Assembly (NCBI RefSeq): GCF_030272615.1
Contig: NC_081414.1
Span: forward strand, 519,259,185-519,323,184
DNA length: 64,000 bases
From: Cryptomeria japonica
Taxonomy: Eukaryota; Streptophyta; Pinopsida; Cupressales; Cupressaceae
Direction: 5' to 3'
The notes beneath the pieces were generated by a model. That model had not been told where the DNA came from, ran no database searches, and worked only from the letters and a program-made list of their open reading frames with translations. The position numbers were made by a program, and so were the translations under genes. Below, piece after piece: positions 34,124 through 46,428 of the stretch (its first letter is position 1; each line of letters opens with the position of its first letter).

Positions 34124-34412
34124 TGTGCAGGGTTGAATGGAAAGTCTTGTGGTAGCAGCCATGGCGGATGGGCAGAGGCAATGCTCTCTAGTGGGTCGCC
34201 CCACTATGGGGGTCGCGGTCCACACAGTGGCCTTGGCCGTTGTGTAAGTCGCGGCCCGCACAGTGGCCATGGCCCACTGGTGTGGAGCACGGCCCGCACA
34301 GGGAGCTGCGGGCCCCTGTGAGGGTCGCGGCCTGCATAGAGGCTGCGGCCTCTATGAGGGATGTGGCTCGCATAGGGTCTGCGTGCCCTGCACGGCCAAG
34401 GCCCTGATTTGC
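34124..34412. repeat. GC-rich degenerate tandem repeat in the solo LTR
   Basis: A sharp GC-rich island in AT-rich surroundings. Units of about 36 bp share gtcgcggcccgcacagtggcc, seen for example as gtcgcggtccacacagtgg (near 34211), gtcgcggcccgcacagtgg (near 34249) and gtcgcggcctgcatagagg (near 34323). Open frames on both strands here follow from lack of stops in GC-rich DNA. Confidence 0.75.
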
Positions 34413-34469
34413 TCCCCTCCCCATTTTCCTTTTTTTTTTTTTTTTGTGTTTATTTTAAAAAAAAAAATA

Positions 34470-34625
34470 CAATATATATATATATATATATATATATACA
34501 TTTTCATGTGTAAATAAGTATAAATATATCTATATATATATATATATATATAAATTTTATATGTATATATTCATTTATATATTTATATATATATTTATAT
34601 ATATATTTATATTTATATATACATT
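34470..34625. repeat. TA/ATTTATA microsatellite cluster
   Basis: Several runs of alternating ta (near 34471-34498 and 34530-34551) followed by imperfect atatatttat units. Confidence 0.9.
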
Positions 34626-35888
34626 TATTTCGTAGGTATTTCCATGATATATTTTATATTATATAAAAGAATTTATATATTGAATAGTCCACAGTATTTT
34701 GATTCTAGATATGTATTCGAACAAAATACTGAAATAATATTTTGTTTTCTTGTTGATTTATTTCCTTTCGTAAATGTCCTAGATGTTAAGAAAAAATAGA
34801 TGGATAAATAAATTTATGATTCATTTACAACAAGAGTATAGTAATTTTATTATTTCATTTAAACTGTTTACTGTAGGTGTTTTATTTCAATCTTCAACTA
34901 TATAAATGACTAGATTTAATAGTTTAACCAACAACTAAATAAATCTAGATTTTATTTAAATAAAAACTATAACAGATTGTGATTTTCATTTTCTGCAATA
35001 AATAAATTGATAGACTTTGCAAAAATCTAGAGCAACTATTCAAATGACAGATTTGGATACTTTATAGCTAAAACATAGATGTACTAAGTTAACCTTAGGT
35101 TTATCTTATTCATAAAGTAACTGACTAATTTTAGTTAATTTCATACAGCAACTGTAAAAAAGTTATATTTACATAGACTAGATAAACTATCTATCTTAGT
35201 TACTAATTTCATAAATAAACGAAAAGACAATTTCCAGAACTATAATGTACTATACTACATTTACAGAAAACATAATTAAATGATTTATTTACAACCTACA
35301 ATATGCATGCAACTCTAATCTATTTATTTCCTTTTTATTTTATTTTGAATGCATAAGAATAAAATAACTTATTGCTTTGCAATTTATTATAAACACATCA
35401 GATATAATATTTTGAACTTTGGAAAAACTAATTTAGGAATACTCATTTCTTTTATGCAATGAATAGAATACTAAAATAATACAACTTTTAAAACGTATTT
35501 CAAAAACCCTATTGTCACTTTACAATGGGTCTCTCATTTCTAATAAATGAGGTATTTTTCAAATCATAATTACATTTACAAATAATTTCTTGCAACAAAT
35601 AACTCCTACAACCTTCCACTTGTCCTATTCTTTTCTTTTGACAATCCTGCATTTTAAATCAAAGCTATGACCACAGGGAGCTCACCTCCCAGCCTAGGTT
35701 AACATGTAGCCACCCCCGAGCTTGGAGAACCAAACCCTAGACAGGTAACACACATGCAAACACAAAAGACAAGGGGAAAAACAATCTCAATACAATCCCA
35801 ACCCAGGCTACACTGCACCACACATTGTGATGTCTTTTCAAGGGTGGTAGTGAACCAAGTACCTTGAGGAGACTGCAAGTATGGTAGA

Positions 35889-35945
35889 ACATATAACCAC
35901 CTCATGGAAAACCAAAACATATAGCCACCTCATGGAAAACCAAAT
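35889..35945. repeat. Short tandem duplication
   Basis: The unit catatagccacctcatgg plus aaaaccaaa occurs twice in a row with one or two differences. Confidence 0.8.
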
Positions 35946-37771
35946 ACATCAAGTGTAACAACCCCACATTCCTTATGCCTCCCAAGGCATTCATGCCTTA
36001 TTTCCCTCCTTATGACCCCCAATGCATAAACAAGCCATGCAGCAAGGGTCACATAGAATCCCTTGTGATCACTCTCCTAACGAGAGCCTCTCACTCGAGG
36101 GCTGTCACTTCTACCACCCACAAGACCCTCCTCTCTCCCAAGAGTAGGAGGTCTTGATTACTCCCAAAACACATACATGGCATAAGCATAAAACACCAAA
36201 TAAATTTTCAAGAAATACATGCACGAAAAACAAGTCGTTTACACAAGCATTTCTTTCAAAACAACATGCAACAAGAAAATATTATAAGAAAAATAAAAAC
36301 CAACCTTAAACTACCCAAAGGTATGCTAGTTTTGTTGAGGATGAGCAGCCCAATTCCACAAGTCTTCTCTTTCTACCCTTAGCCAAAATTCTAAATCCCA
36401 AATCTATCTTTTTCTTTTCAAATTTCTTTTGTCTCCAAAAATGGAGAGTGGGTGATTACCCCCAAAATCTCTCTTTCTTGCTTAAGAAGACACTAGTGTG
36501 AGTTCTCTCAAGTTCCCAAAACTAAAAAGGAAAGTAAGGTAGAATGGAAAGGGAACTCTCATTCCAAAAAGGAAGGTTAATGACTTAGTTCAAGCCTTCT
36601 AATTTCCATTTTCGCACAACTTAGAAAAGTCACTTTTTAGGGTGTCTAAATGGTCACATGGGAGTAGAAACATGCCTAAAATTACTCCTAACCCTTAGGC
36701 ATACCTTATGGGTTTTAGGAAACCCTAAAAAATTACCCCTAGGAGTCCATTTAACCCTTTTTAAACCCCTCTAAAGTTAATTTTCGGGTCAAACCTAAGT
36801 TGACTACCCCAAAGATTCTCTACCTAAGGCAATTAGGGAATCAAATTAAATTTAATTGAAAAAGCTACAGTTAAACAATTCCCTCCAAGAGATAAATTTT
36901 AAAACTCAAACATAAATCAACACATGTGTCAAGTGACACAAAGAAAATACTTTTACAAAATTGTACATGAAATCTTGTCTCTTGTTGGATTTAAGTAAGT
37001 CAAATAAATAACATTTAACACACATGCATCATTTACTATTACGAATAAAAGATGACACAAACGAGGTGTTGTCTCTCTAAATAGACAAACCCTGGTTTTA
37101 CGAACATACATAGGTCTAGGTTTGGTTCTCCATAATATTTCCATGGTCACATGGATATCTTTTCCTGCGCCACTCAAATACAAATTAGTAATTTCCAATA
37201 ACCTTGTATAATATTAAACACATGAATTAGAATACACATCAAACATTTCACATACAATTTTCATCTGAACAATTCAATATACCTCATATCCAATTAAATC
37301 CACATAAGAAATTATCATAATTCTCATAATTTTGGTCCACACATAAAACATACATCTTAATTCTATTATCATAATAAAGTCCTACAAGTCCAATAGTGGC
37401 ATATATCATCTCAAATTTATCCTATTCTAGAATCATATTGAGTTCTATATCATAAAGCATATAAATGCAACATCAACATTCATCAATATTATCCAAATCA
37501 TGGAATCATATAAATTCTAAATCCAGACATAGCAGACATACATTAAATCAAGATTATCCAATCAATGGATCTTTTAGGATTTCAAATTCATAACATATCA
37601 AAATATACATCACCGGGTGAAATAACTCTATAACTTGGTTCAACTTCTTTTCTCACAAATCTATCAGTCCAACACAGTCCATTCTATTGTATTATATAGC
37701 ATTTATTAATAGGGTCAAACATGGTCAACTAAGTCCATCAAAGCTTGGTTTGGGGAAGGTCTTACATGAAC

Positions 37772-38733
37772 AATCATCGATATTTGGTTCACCGGTAGGT
37801 TATATTGTTCACCAACACTGAGGATGACTTGTTATCATCTGGAGATCACTTGGTTATGTCAAAGACATGGTTTGGACACTTGGTTTTGGTGATTTGGTTA
37901 TTGGTCTAATCGAGTTTGCATATTTACTGTTACCGACAAATTGGTCTAAGTTATGGACTAGCATGCATTATCTATTCTAGATCAGAGCGACATGTTATGG
38001 AGATGATTTATTGATTGGTTATTATTGTAAATGCATTGAGCCAACATGATGCATCACATATTGATTCATTTATAATTGAATTTATTGTAATATTCTTAGT
38101 AAGCTAACCTACACATTTGATCTTAGGTTTTAGTATATATGTAAGATCTCAATTGTGAGATTAACATGGTATAGGGTATGAGATAAGCTTGTGATATTTG
38201 GTATATGTGAATATAAGAAGAGCTACTCATGTAGACATCATTTGAAGATTCAAGGAAGGTTTGAAGAAAACAATCATAGCTCAACCTGTACTGAATCCAG
38301 CATATGAAGATGTTATTTTGAGTAGTACATTATCATTTGATTTAACAATCCAATTGTAGTCACTGTGACTCTCATTTTGTGATTGAGTAGTGAGCTCTAG
38401 GCAGTTGGCCTTTCTGCATGTGCAGAACCCATTTGTACATACATGTTATCTACAATAGTATCATCTAATTGTGGGTAAGGCTTCCCACCATGGTTTTCCC
38501 CTTACAGGGTTTCCACGTACAATTATATGTGTTATGTGTTGTGGATGTTATTTGTATTTTTGTTTCATGCATTAAGTTTCACCGGTATTTTTATTAATTG
38601 TTAAACTGTCAACCGACATTAAGTTTGGTTTACCAGTATTATGCATCAAGTTTTATTAAGTTATATTTGGGTTGAAATTAATAGACAACTGATTCACACT
38701 CCCCCCCATCTCAGTTGCCTCCGGGTCCTAACA
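37772..38733 (+). repeat. Copia-1 5' LTR, right piece
   Basis: Resumes the LTR after the insertion and ends GGGTCCTAACA. The joined LTR is about 1087 bp against 1073 bp for the 3' copy. Near its end is the C-run cccccccatctcag. Confidence 0.92.
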
Positions 38734-38735
38734 AT

Positions 38736-38747
38736 TGGTATTAGAGG
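38736..38747 (+). promoter_or_regulatory. Copia-1 primer-binding site
   Basis: tggtattagagg, two changes from TGGTATCAGAGC, two bases after the LTR. Confidence 0.88.
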
Positions 38748-38790
38748 AAAGTACTCTTTTTGCAGAAGTTTAATAGCTTGAGGAGATTCT

Positions 38791-40167
38791 ATGGCAACTA
38801 ACTATTTTAAGAAGGACAGTTCGCAACTTGATGGAACTAACTATGGTATATGGAAGATCAAAATGGAGACACGTCTGAATTGCATTGGAAGAGACATATA
38901 GGATGTTACAAAGAATGGCTATTTTTGTCCCACGTAGAGTCAACCTAATCCACCAACCTTAGCTAATGATCAAGAGAATGATTGCAAAGCAAGAGAAGCA
39001 CTTTTGAGCACATTGTCAGATCACCTATTCATAGGATTATCTAACTGATCTACTGCTAAAGCTATTTGGGATAAATTGGAGACATTGAATGAAGGTGATA
39101 CCACTGTCAAAATTGCAAAACTAGAATGCTTTTGGGTCAGGTATGAAAATCTAAAAATGGAAGAAGATGAAAGAATTTCTTCTTTTATGGAAAGACATAA
39201 TGAAATAGTTTTGGGTATATAGTGTTGTGGAGGATCCTTAAGTGAAGATGACATTGTTTCTAAAGTTTTAAGAGCATTTCCACCAACATACAAAATAAAA
39301 GTAACTGCTATTAATGAATTAAGAACAATGCCTAATACATCAGTATCTAGAGATACCTTGGTTGGAAAACTTTCAGCTTTTGAGCTTGAGGAATTTGGTC
39401 CTGTTGCTACAATTAAAATAGATTTATCTTTTAAAGAATCATCATCTTTAGCATCATCATTATCATCTGAGAAATCTAATTGGAAAGAACTTTATGGAAG
39501 AGAACTTGAAGACATCAGAAGGGAAAATGAAGAACTTGAAGAGCTTCAAGCACTATTTGCAAGAAAAATGCCTAAAGGTCCAGTTGGAAGTAAGTATGAA
39601 GGTAAAGAAACATTTAAATGTTTTAACTCCAATAAAATTGGTCATATGGTATCTAGGTGTCTGGATAGACATGCAACATTAAGAGAAGAAGCTAAAAGAA
39701 CATATAAGCCTAACCCTGAATATCAGAGATACAAATTTAAAAAGAATAGAGACAAATTATGTTACTATGTTGATGAAGGACTTACTAATGATTCTAATGA
39801 AGAATTGGCAGACAATGGATGGGATTTTGTTGCTATAACAGAAGATCAACCAGAACCTACTGTACAACCAGTAGAGTAGGCCCTGACAGCTAAAATTGAA
39901 GAAAAGGATGAATGGATCATTGATTTTGGATGTTCACATCATATGACTGGTGATAAAAGTAAATTCTTGACTTTTCAAGAATACAATGGAGGTCTAGTAA
40001 GATTTGGGGATGATAAAGCTTGTTTGATCAAAGAAAAAGGCACTATATCTTTTGATGGTAAGCACAATACTAACAATGTTTATTATATTGAAGGTTTGAA
40101 GCATAATCTTTTGAGTGTTTGTCAACTAGTTGAAAAAGGATTTCAGTTACAATTCAAGAATTGGTAA
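38791..40167 (+). pseudogene. Copia-1 gag and protease start (decayed)
   Basis: The frame opens with MATNYFKKDSSQLDGTNYG at 38791, the copia Gag start, and stays in one frame to 40167 with several stops. WDKLETLNEGDTTVKIAKLE and NLKMEEDERISSFMERHNEI are Gag core. A knuckle with its second Cys replaced (CFNSNKIGHMVSRC) is near 39620. The protease active site reads WIIDFGCSHHMTGDKSKF at about 39913: the catalytic triad is D-F-G (F codon 39925-39927), whereas Copia-2 keeps D-S-G. The change removes a conserved residue. Confidence 0.9.
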
Positions 40168-41340
40168 ATGCAAAAATCATGAATAGAACTGGTTTGGAAA
40201 TTGCAATTGATCATTAGACTAGACGAAATATCTTTCATTTGAATAACAATGAGAAGACATGCTTGATTGCACATATTGATGAAAGTTGGTAATGGCATAA
40301 GAGACTTTGTCATGTGAATTTTGATTGCATTGTAACAATCAGTACAACTAAGGTAGTAAGGGATTTACCTAAGATTGTAAAACCTCACAGTACAGTATGT
40401 AAGGAATGCCAATTTGGAAAGCAAGTTAGAACAACTTTTAAAAGTATTCTAGAGAAATCAAATAATGTTCTTGATTTAATTCATACCGATTTATGTGGTT
40501 CGGCAAGAACTAGAAGTCTACAAGGAGATAGATATTTTATGCTAATCGTTGATGATTATTCTAGAATGTGTTGGGTTACTTTTCTTAGAGAGAAATAAGA
40601 AGCTTTTGGTAAATTCAAACTATTCAAGGTAATGGTAGAGAATGAAATCGGTAAGAAAATCAAATGTTTAAGGTCAGATCAAGGAGGTGAATTCACATCT
40701 AAGGAATATAATACATTCTGTGAAGTGAGTGGAATCTGAAGACAACTATCAGCAACTCAGACACCCCAGCAGAATGGAGTTATGGAAAGGAAGAACAAAA
40801 CTATTATGGATGCATCTAGAAGCATGATATCAGAAGAAAACCTACCTCATGTGTATTGGAGAGAAGCAGTGAATACAACAGTTTACACATTCAACAAAGT
40901 TCACATCAAAGGTGAAACCAGTAAGACCCCTCATGAACTATGGTTTGGTAATACTCCTACTCTCAAATATTTCAGAATATTTGGAAGCAAATGTTATATT
41001 AGGAGAGATGAGTATATTGGTAAATTTCATCCTAGAAGTGATGAAGGAATATTTCTTGGTTATTCATCTAAGAGAAAAGCATATAGATGTTTTAATAAAA
41101 GATTACAAAAAATCATTGAGAGTGCAAATGTGAAGATTGATGAACACTTTAGAAGAGATTCAAGGTCTTTAGACTCTGAATTGGTAATTGAAATAATCAT
41201 AAATGAACATACACTGAGTGAACTAGTGTTGAATGTTGATCCAGTCACACCAGCATCATCAAAGAATTCCACAGTGAGTGAAGAACAACAACAAGTGAAT
41301 ACACCTAGGTATGTAAGATTGAATCACTCTGAAAGTTAGA
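40168..41340 (+). pseudogene. Copia-1 integrase (decayed)
   Basis: A frameshift near 40165-40200 separates it from gag. The zinc-binding start includes WHKRLCHVNFDC and CKECQFGKQVRT. The core has HTDLCGSARTRSL, LRSDQGGEFTSKEYN and QQNGVMERKNKTIMDASRSM, so all three DDE residues are present. LPHVYWREAV and TPHELWFGNTPTLKYFRIFG follow, as in plant copia integrases. Stops at about 40597 (after FLREK) and 40737 disable it. Confidence 0.9.
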
Positions 41341-42953
41341 TAATTGGGAATAAGTATCAAGGAGTTATGACTAGAGGAAGAATGACAAATGAAGAGGTAT
41401 GCTTAATCTCTCAAATTGAACCAACAACTATTTTTGAGGCATGTGAAAATAAACATTGGATTAAAGCTATGGAAGATGAATTGGAACAAATTGAAAAGAA
41501 TAACACATGGACATTAGTTCCCCAACATAAAAATAAAAATGTAATTGGAACTAAATGGGTATTCAGAAATAAACTTAATGAAGATGGTAAGGTAATCATA
41601 AACAAAGCAAGATTATTGTGTAAGGGATATTCATAGAAAGAGGGAATTGATTACAATGAAACATTTAAAACTACTAGCTATAATTGAGGTAGTTAGACTA
41701 TTTCTAGCATTTGCAGCACACAAGAACTATAAACTATATAAAATGGATGTTAAATGTGCATTTCTGAATGGTGATCTTGGAGAGGAAGTTTCCATTGAAC
41801 AACCTGATGGATTTTCTTTGACAAATGACAAAGATATGGTTTGCAGATTAAGGAAAGTTTTTTATGGATTGAAGCAAGCTCCTAGAGCTTGGTATGCTAG
41901 ATTGGACAAATATCTTTTGAAGCTTGGTTACACTAAAGGTAATGCTAACAACAACTTATATTTCAAAGTGACTAATGATAACATCTTGGTTATTGAATTT
42001 TTTGTTGATGATATCATTTTTGGAGGAGAAGATGGATTGTGTAAGGATTTTTCTAATAAGATGCAGGAAGAATTTGCAATGTTTATGATTGGGGAGATAA
42101 AATTCTTTTTAGGATTGCAGATTTCATAGACTGATAAAGGTATATGCATATGTCAATCAAAGTACTTGAATGAACTACTAAAGAAACTTGGTATGGAAAA
42201 CTCTAAATCGGTAAGTACTCCTATGACTACAATTGATAAACTATCATTGAAGGATGATTCAACCCTTATTAATCCAACAAGATATAAATCTATGATTGGA
42301 GGTTTACTGTATTTGACACAAACAAGACCTGATATAATGAATGCAGTATGTATTGTTTCAAGATTTCAGAGTAATCCTAAGGAAAATCATGAATCAATAG
42401 TTAAAAGGATTTTTCGGTATTTAAAAGGCACAACAAAACTTGGTTTATGGTATCCTAAATATGAAAATTTTGATTTATGTGCATACACCGATGAAAATTG
42501 GGTAGGAGATGTAGATGACAGAAAGAGCACCATCAGTAGAGCATTCTTTCTTGGTAGCAAATTGATTTTATGGTTGATCAAGAAACAAAGTTGTACATCA
42601 TTATCAATAGTAGAATCAGAATATGTTGCAGCAACAACTAATTTACTCAGGTATTATTGATTAAGAAAATGTTCAAGGACTTAAAGGTAAAATGAAAATA
42701 GCCTATAATTATTTACTATGATATTGTGGTAGCAATTGATAAATCTAAGAATCTAGTATTTCACTCTAAAATGAAACATGTTTCTATCAAATACAATTTT
42801 CTGAAAGAGAATGTTGAATTAAAAGAAATGAAATTGGTTTATGTGAATACTAAACAACAGATTGCAGATATCTTTACAAAGCCTTTACCTAAGGAAGCCT
42901 TTGAATATCTCAGAGAGCAGCTTGGGGTATTACCCTCCCCGGTAGAGACTTAG
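41341..42953 (+). pseudogene. Copia-1 reverse transcriptase and RNase H (decayed)
   Basis: RT begins with HWIKAMEDELEQIEKNNTW (41455) and GTKWVFRNKLNEDGKVI. After a frame change near 41640 come KMDVKCAFLNGDLGEEV and YGLKQAPRAWYARLDKYLLK. The catalytic motif is FVDD (42001-42012), where plant copia usually has YVDD. RNase H shows CAYTDENWVGDVDDRKST and the end HVSIKYNFLKENVELKE then QQIADIFTKPLPKEAFEYL, stopping at 42951-42953. A further frame change lies near 42660. Confidence 0.9.
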
Positions 42954-43334
42954 ACAATTGGAGATTGGCATCAGACTGACAGAATTACCAGAGAAATCTT
43001 TTTTTGGCTTTGATGGAGGATAGATACTTCTCAGGGGGAGTAGTTGGTATTTATAATTAGTTCTATGAACTGGTTGTATCTGGTTTTTGTATTGCTTTGG
43101 CATTTGATGTCAAAGGCGGGAGATATATCTATGTAAAAAATTTGTATTTAGGAATCATTATCTTTTGGAGATAGATTATTCATTGGGGGAGAGATTGTTA
43201 CTCTCTGCACTTGTATTTTGATTTTTGGTAATTGATCTCTTTGGGAGATTGTTGGTTTTTGGTTTTTGGCATTCTGACTTTGGAACTTAGATGTTTTTCC
43301 ATCTTGTGTTGCCATCAGTGCCAAATGGGGAGAT
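42954..43334 (+). other. Copia-1 3' non-coding region with polypurine tract
   Basis: No gene. Purine runs occur near 43032 (tcagggggag) and 43113 (aaaggcgggagat). The tract used is 43322-43334 (CAAATGGGGAGAT), directly before the LTR. The preceding gccatcagtgc matches gccatcaatgc of the NA family. Confidence 0.8.
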
Positions 43335-44407
43335 TGTTGGTATCATGGATGTGTTGCATTGGTTTTGTCATTGATGTCAACACTTATTAGTACTTATCTT
43401 TCTGGATATCTTTGGTTATGTTTTCCAGCATGTTCAATGACTTATGCACAGTCACCGGTATTTGGTTCACCAGTAGGTTATATTGTTCATCGGCACTAAG
43501 GATGACTTGTTATCATCTGGAGATCACTTGGTTATGTCAAAGACATGGTTTGGACACTTGGTTTAGGTGATTTGGTTATTGGTCTAATCGAGTTGGCATA
43601 TTTGTTGTTATTGGCAAATTGGTCTAGGTTATGGACCGACATGCGTTATCTATTCCAAATCAGCATGACACATTATGGAGATGATTTATTGATTGGTCAT
43701 TATTGTAAATGCATTGAGCCAACATGATGCATCGCATATTGATTCATTTGTAATTGACTTTATAGTAATATTCTTAGTAAGCCAGCCTACACATTTGGTC
43801 TTAGGTTTTGGTATATATGTAAGATCTCAATTATGATATTAACATGGTATAGGGTATGAGATAAGGTTGTGATATTTGGTATATGTGAATATAAGAAAAG
43901 ATACTCATGCAAATATCATTTGAAGATTCAAGGAAGGTTTGAAGAAAACAATCAGAACTTAACCGGTACTGAATCCACCATATGAAGATGTTATTTTGAG
44001 CAGTACATTATCATTGGATTTTACCTTTAAATTGTAGTTAGTGTGACTCTCATTTTGTGATTGATTAGTGAGATCTAGGTAGTTGGCCTTTCTGCATGTG
44101 AAAACCCCATTTGTACACACATACTATCTGCAGTAGTATCATTTGATTGTGGGTAAGGTTTCCCACTACGGTTTTTCCCCTTGCAGGGTTTCCACGTACA
44201 AATATCTATGTTATGTATTGTGGATGTTATTTGTCTTTCTATTTCATGCATTAAGTTTCACCGATATTGTTGTTAACTATTAAACTATTAACCGACATTA
44301 AGTTTGGTTTACCGGTATTATGCATCAAGTTTGATTAAGTTATATTTGGGTTGAAATTAATAGACAACTGATTCACCCCCCCTCTCAGTTACCTCTGGGT
44401 CCTAACA
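43335..44407 (+). repeat. Copia-1 3' LTR
   Basis: 1073 bp, TGTTGGTATC to GGTCCTAACA, followed by the ctttt target duplication. Confidence 0.93.
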
Positions 44408-44412
44408 CTTTT

Positions 44413-46353
44413 CAAAGTTACATACAATATCTTAAAACTGAAGGTGGTTTCTATCACTAACATGGCTATCCCCTATAGGGATAACTAGGCCTAATTGCCC
44501 CTTCCTAGGCCTAAAAAGTAGGGATTTTCTCAAACACCATCACCAGTCATATTGCCTGCATGAATTGTTTTTGGTTTTATGTCTGTTCTTTATTATGGAA
44601 TTCCAATCCAACCATCCTTCACCTCCATCCACCAGATTCACCTAATTAGGGCCTATCACCCATGTTACCTTATGCTTGCCAACTCAATGTGCCAATCCTA
44701 GGTTATGGTGAAAAATCTCTAGTTTAGCTTCCCCTATGTCAAAACCAAAGAGAAAACATAGAATTCATTGCAACCTAACATTCCACAAGGTTTCAGAGTG
44801 GATATTTGGTGCAGGAGCACCTGAGGGTGAGAAAATACCCTTTTCAATTTTGGCATAAGGATTGGTTCAAGTCCATCAGGTTGTTTATAGGGAGCTTGGA
44901 GTGTTTTTTTTTTGTCTTCTTTTTGGAGTGCATGTTTTTGGTGAGACTTACCTTGATGACACTGCCAACATGTGGAGCACAACCATCAACCATCAGAAAA
45001 ACTAGTTTTACCCTATCCCGATGCCCCAATGAGTATGCATAAGACCGGAGTGGAACCACCGGCTATCGGCTGTAGTGTTTTCCACCTACCCTGATGAGCT
45101 AATGAGTTCTCCAGTGGTTTGGAGTGAGTGGAGTAAGTTCAAAGTGGAGCCATTGGGTATCGGTATAACATGTTGGATGCTACCTCGATAACCTAATGGG
45201 GAAGCATATGGTTTGGAGCGAGCAGAGTGAGTTCGGAGTGCACCATCGACTATCAGCCTAACATGTCTAGGGATACACTGATAACCCGATGGAACATCAT
45301 ACTATTGGGATTGCACCATCAGATATCGACGGGAGTGTTTTGACGCTACTCCGATAAACCGATAAGAAGGTGCGCACTTTGTAATCTGTCATCAATCATT
45401 GAAGCAACTATTTTGATGCTATCCCGATGACCCGATGGAAATTAAAAATTAGTTACAGTCAAAAACTGAATGGTGTCAAGTTGAATCTCATCTGTTAGGG
45501 ATGATCCAAGACATGTTTAGGAGGCTATAAAAGACCCAATGGGCATTTTATAAAGAGGTTAGAAGGAGGTTGGATGGTTTTGATTCCATGAAGAACAAGA
45601 ACATCTTTTGAATAGAAATCTATAAACCATTTTATGGTTTCTTTTCTTAGAGTTCAATTTGTGTTTGTAAACTATAAAAAATGGCTTAATTCTTTAGATG
45701 CCAGTGTAGATAGAGTAGATGTTTCTCTTCTACATTTTGTGAGTTCTAGTTTTGAAGTTGTGCCAAGCTCGACTCTGTATATAACATTGTCATTATGTTT
45801 CTTGTTTTCTGTTGGTGACAAGTAGTTATAACATGGCTCTATCTTGATTCTCCATCGTGGGATCCACATGACCATTAGAGGTTATTAAGAAGAACCAGTC
45901 ATGTATAGTAGAGTTCTATGTGTAGCAGACCAAGGAATGGTGTTGGCTATTTTAGCAGACTAGCCATAGGTGATCTTAATGATAGCCCAACTAGGTATCA
46001 GTGACCTAGAGGAATCACTTGCAAGGTAGACCAGAGTCTAGGCTATTAGCCTCAGACCAGGAGAAGATGGGATCAATAGGAGTATAGATCCAAAATTGAG
46101 AGGAAAATGACTTAGGAGAAATCGAGGGCATAACTAATGATAGAGAAAACTCTGCAAGGTGTCTGTTTAGATTCAGTGGAATAGTGAGTTGGTAGATTTA
46201 CGAAAGTGAATTCACTAAGAGGAGAGTAACAAACCTCGGTAGTGAGGGCCTCGAGTGGATTAGGGGAATAGAGAGGAGAATTCCCAGGTTAGGCTAGGAA
46301 AAGGTCTTGGTGTGAGTCAAGTTGACTCAAGCAATATAGGGTCCTCCCTATCA
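44413..46353 (+). repeat. Gypsy-2 5' LTR (left edge not found)
   Basis: The right end (ccctatca) precedes the primer site at 46357. A TATA box, ctataaaag, is at 45525-45533. Upstream is a block of degenerate repeats (44980-45440) that probably belongs to U3. I cannot place the left edge, which lies before about 44980. Small open frames inside are not supported. Confidence 0.6.
44980..45440 (+). repeat. Six degenerate U3 repeats
   Basis: Units start near 44983, 45057, 45150, 45241, 45314 and 45386. Each has a ccatc-ggctatcgg-type start, a middle with agtgtttt or aacatgt, and an end like ctatcccgatgacccgatgg. Spacing is about 70-95 bp. Such arrays in U3 often act as promoter elements, but that is inference here. 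Confidence 0.7.
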
Positions 46354-46356
46354 GAT

Positions 46357-46368
46357 TGGTATCAGAGC
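46357..46368 (+). promoter_or_regulatory. Gypsy-2 primer-binding site (tRNA-iMet)
   Basis: TGGTATCAGAGC, exact match, three bases after the LTR end. Confidence 0.93.
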
Positions 46369-46428
46369 TAGTTAAAGATTTGGGGTGAAGAGTGTAAGAC
46401 TAATCTAGTATCAGAACAAGGTGTAAAG

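Larger units (their letters stand above)
33217..37766. mobile_element. Probable 4.55-kb solo LTR (or LTR-ended non-coding element)
   Basis: Begins TGTCATGCCC and ends GTCTTACA, with a perfect 5-bp target duplication tgaac (33212-33216 and 37767-37771), and it sits exactly inside the Copia-1 5' LTR. I find no internal copy of either end, no primer site, no polypurine tract and no coding frame. The simplest reading is one large LTR left after recombination between two LTRs. TG...CA ends fit either strand, so orientation is open. It contains a GC-rich repeat, TA microsatellites and a short tandem duplication. Confidence 0.75.
33092..44407 (+). mobile_element. Copia-1: decayed Ty1/copia element
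   Basis: Flanked by a perfect target duplication ctttt (33087-33091 and 44408-44412). The 5' LTR (33092-33216 plus 37772-38733) is split by a 4.55-kb insertion. Primer site 38736-38747, gag-pol 38791-42953, polypurine tract 43322-43334, 3' LTR 43335-44407. Pol order is protease, integrase, RT, RNase H, which defines copia. Gag through the protease start is one frame with stops; at least two or three frameshifts follow. It is closely related to Copia-2 at 48977. Confidence 0.93.

Noticed and set aside
34115-34424. Open frames on both strands in the GC-rich island
   Set aside because: Absence of stops follows from GC content and repetition; no motif or codon bias supports a gene.
33217-37766. 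Mutator-like element, from an apparent 9-10-bp duplication
   Set aside because: Placing the start at TGTCATGCCC gives a perfect 5-bp duplication and TG...CA ends, and there are no terminal inverted repeats.
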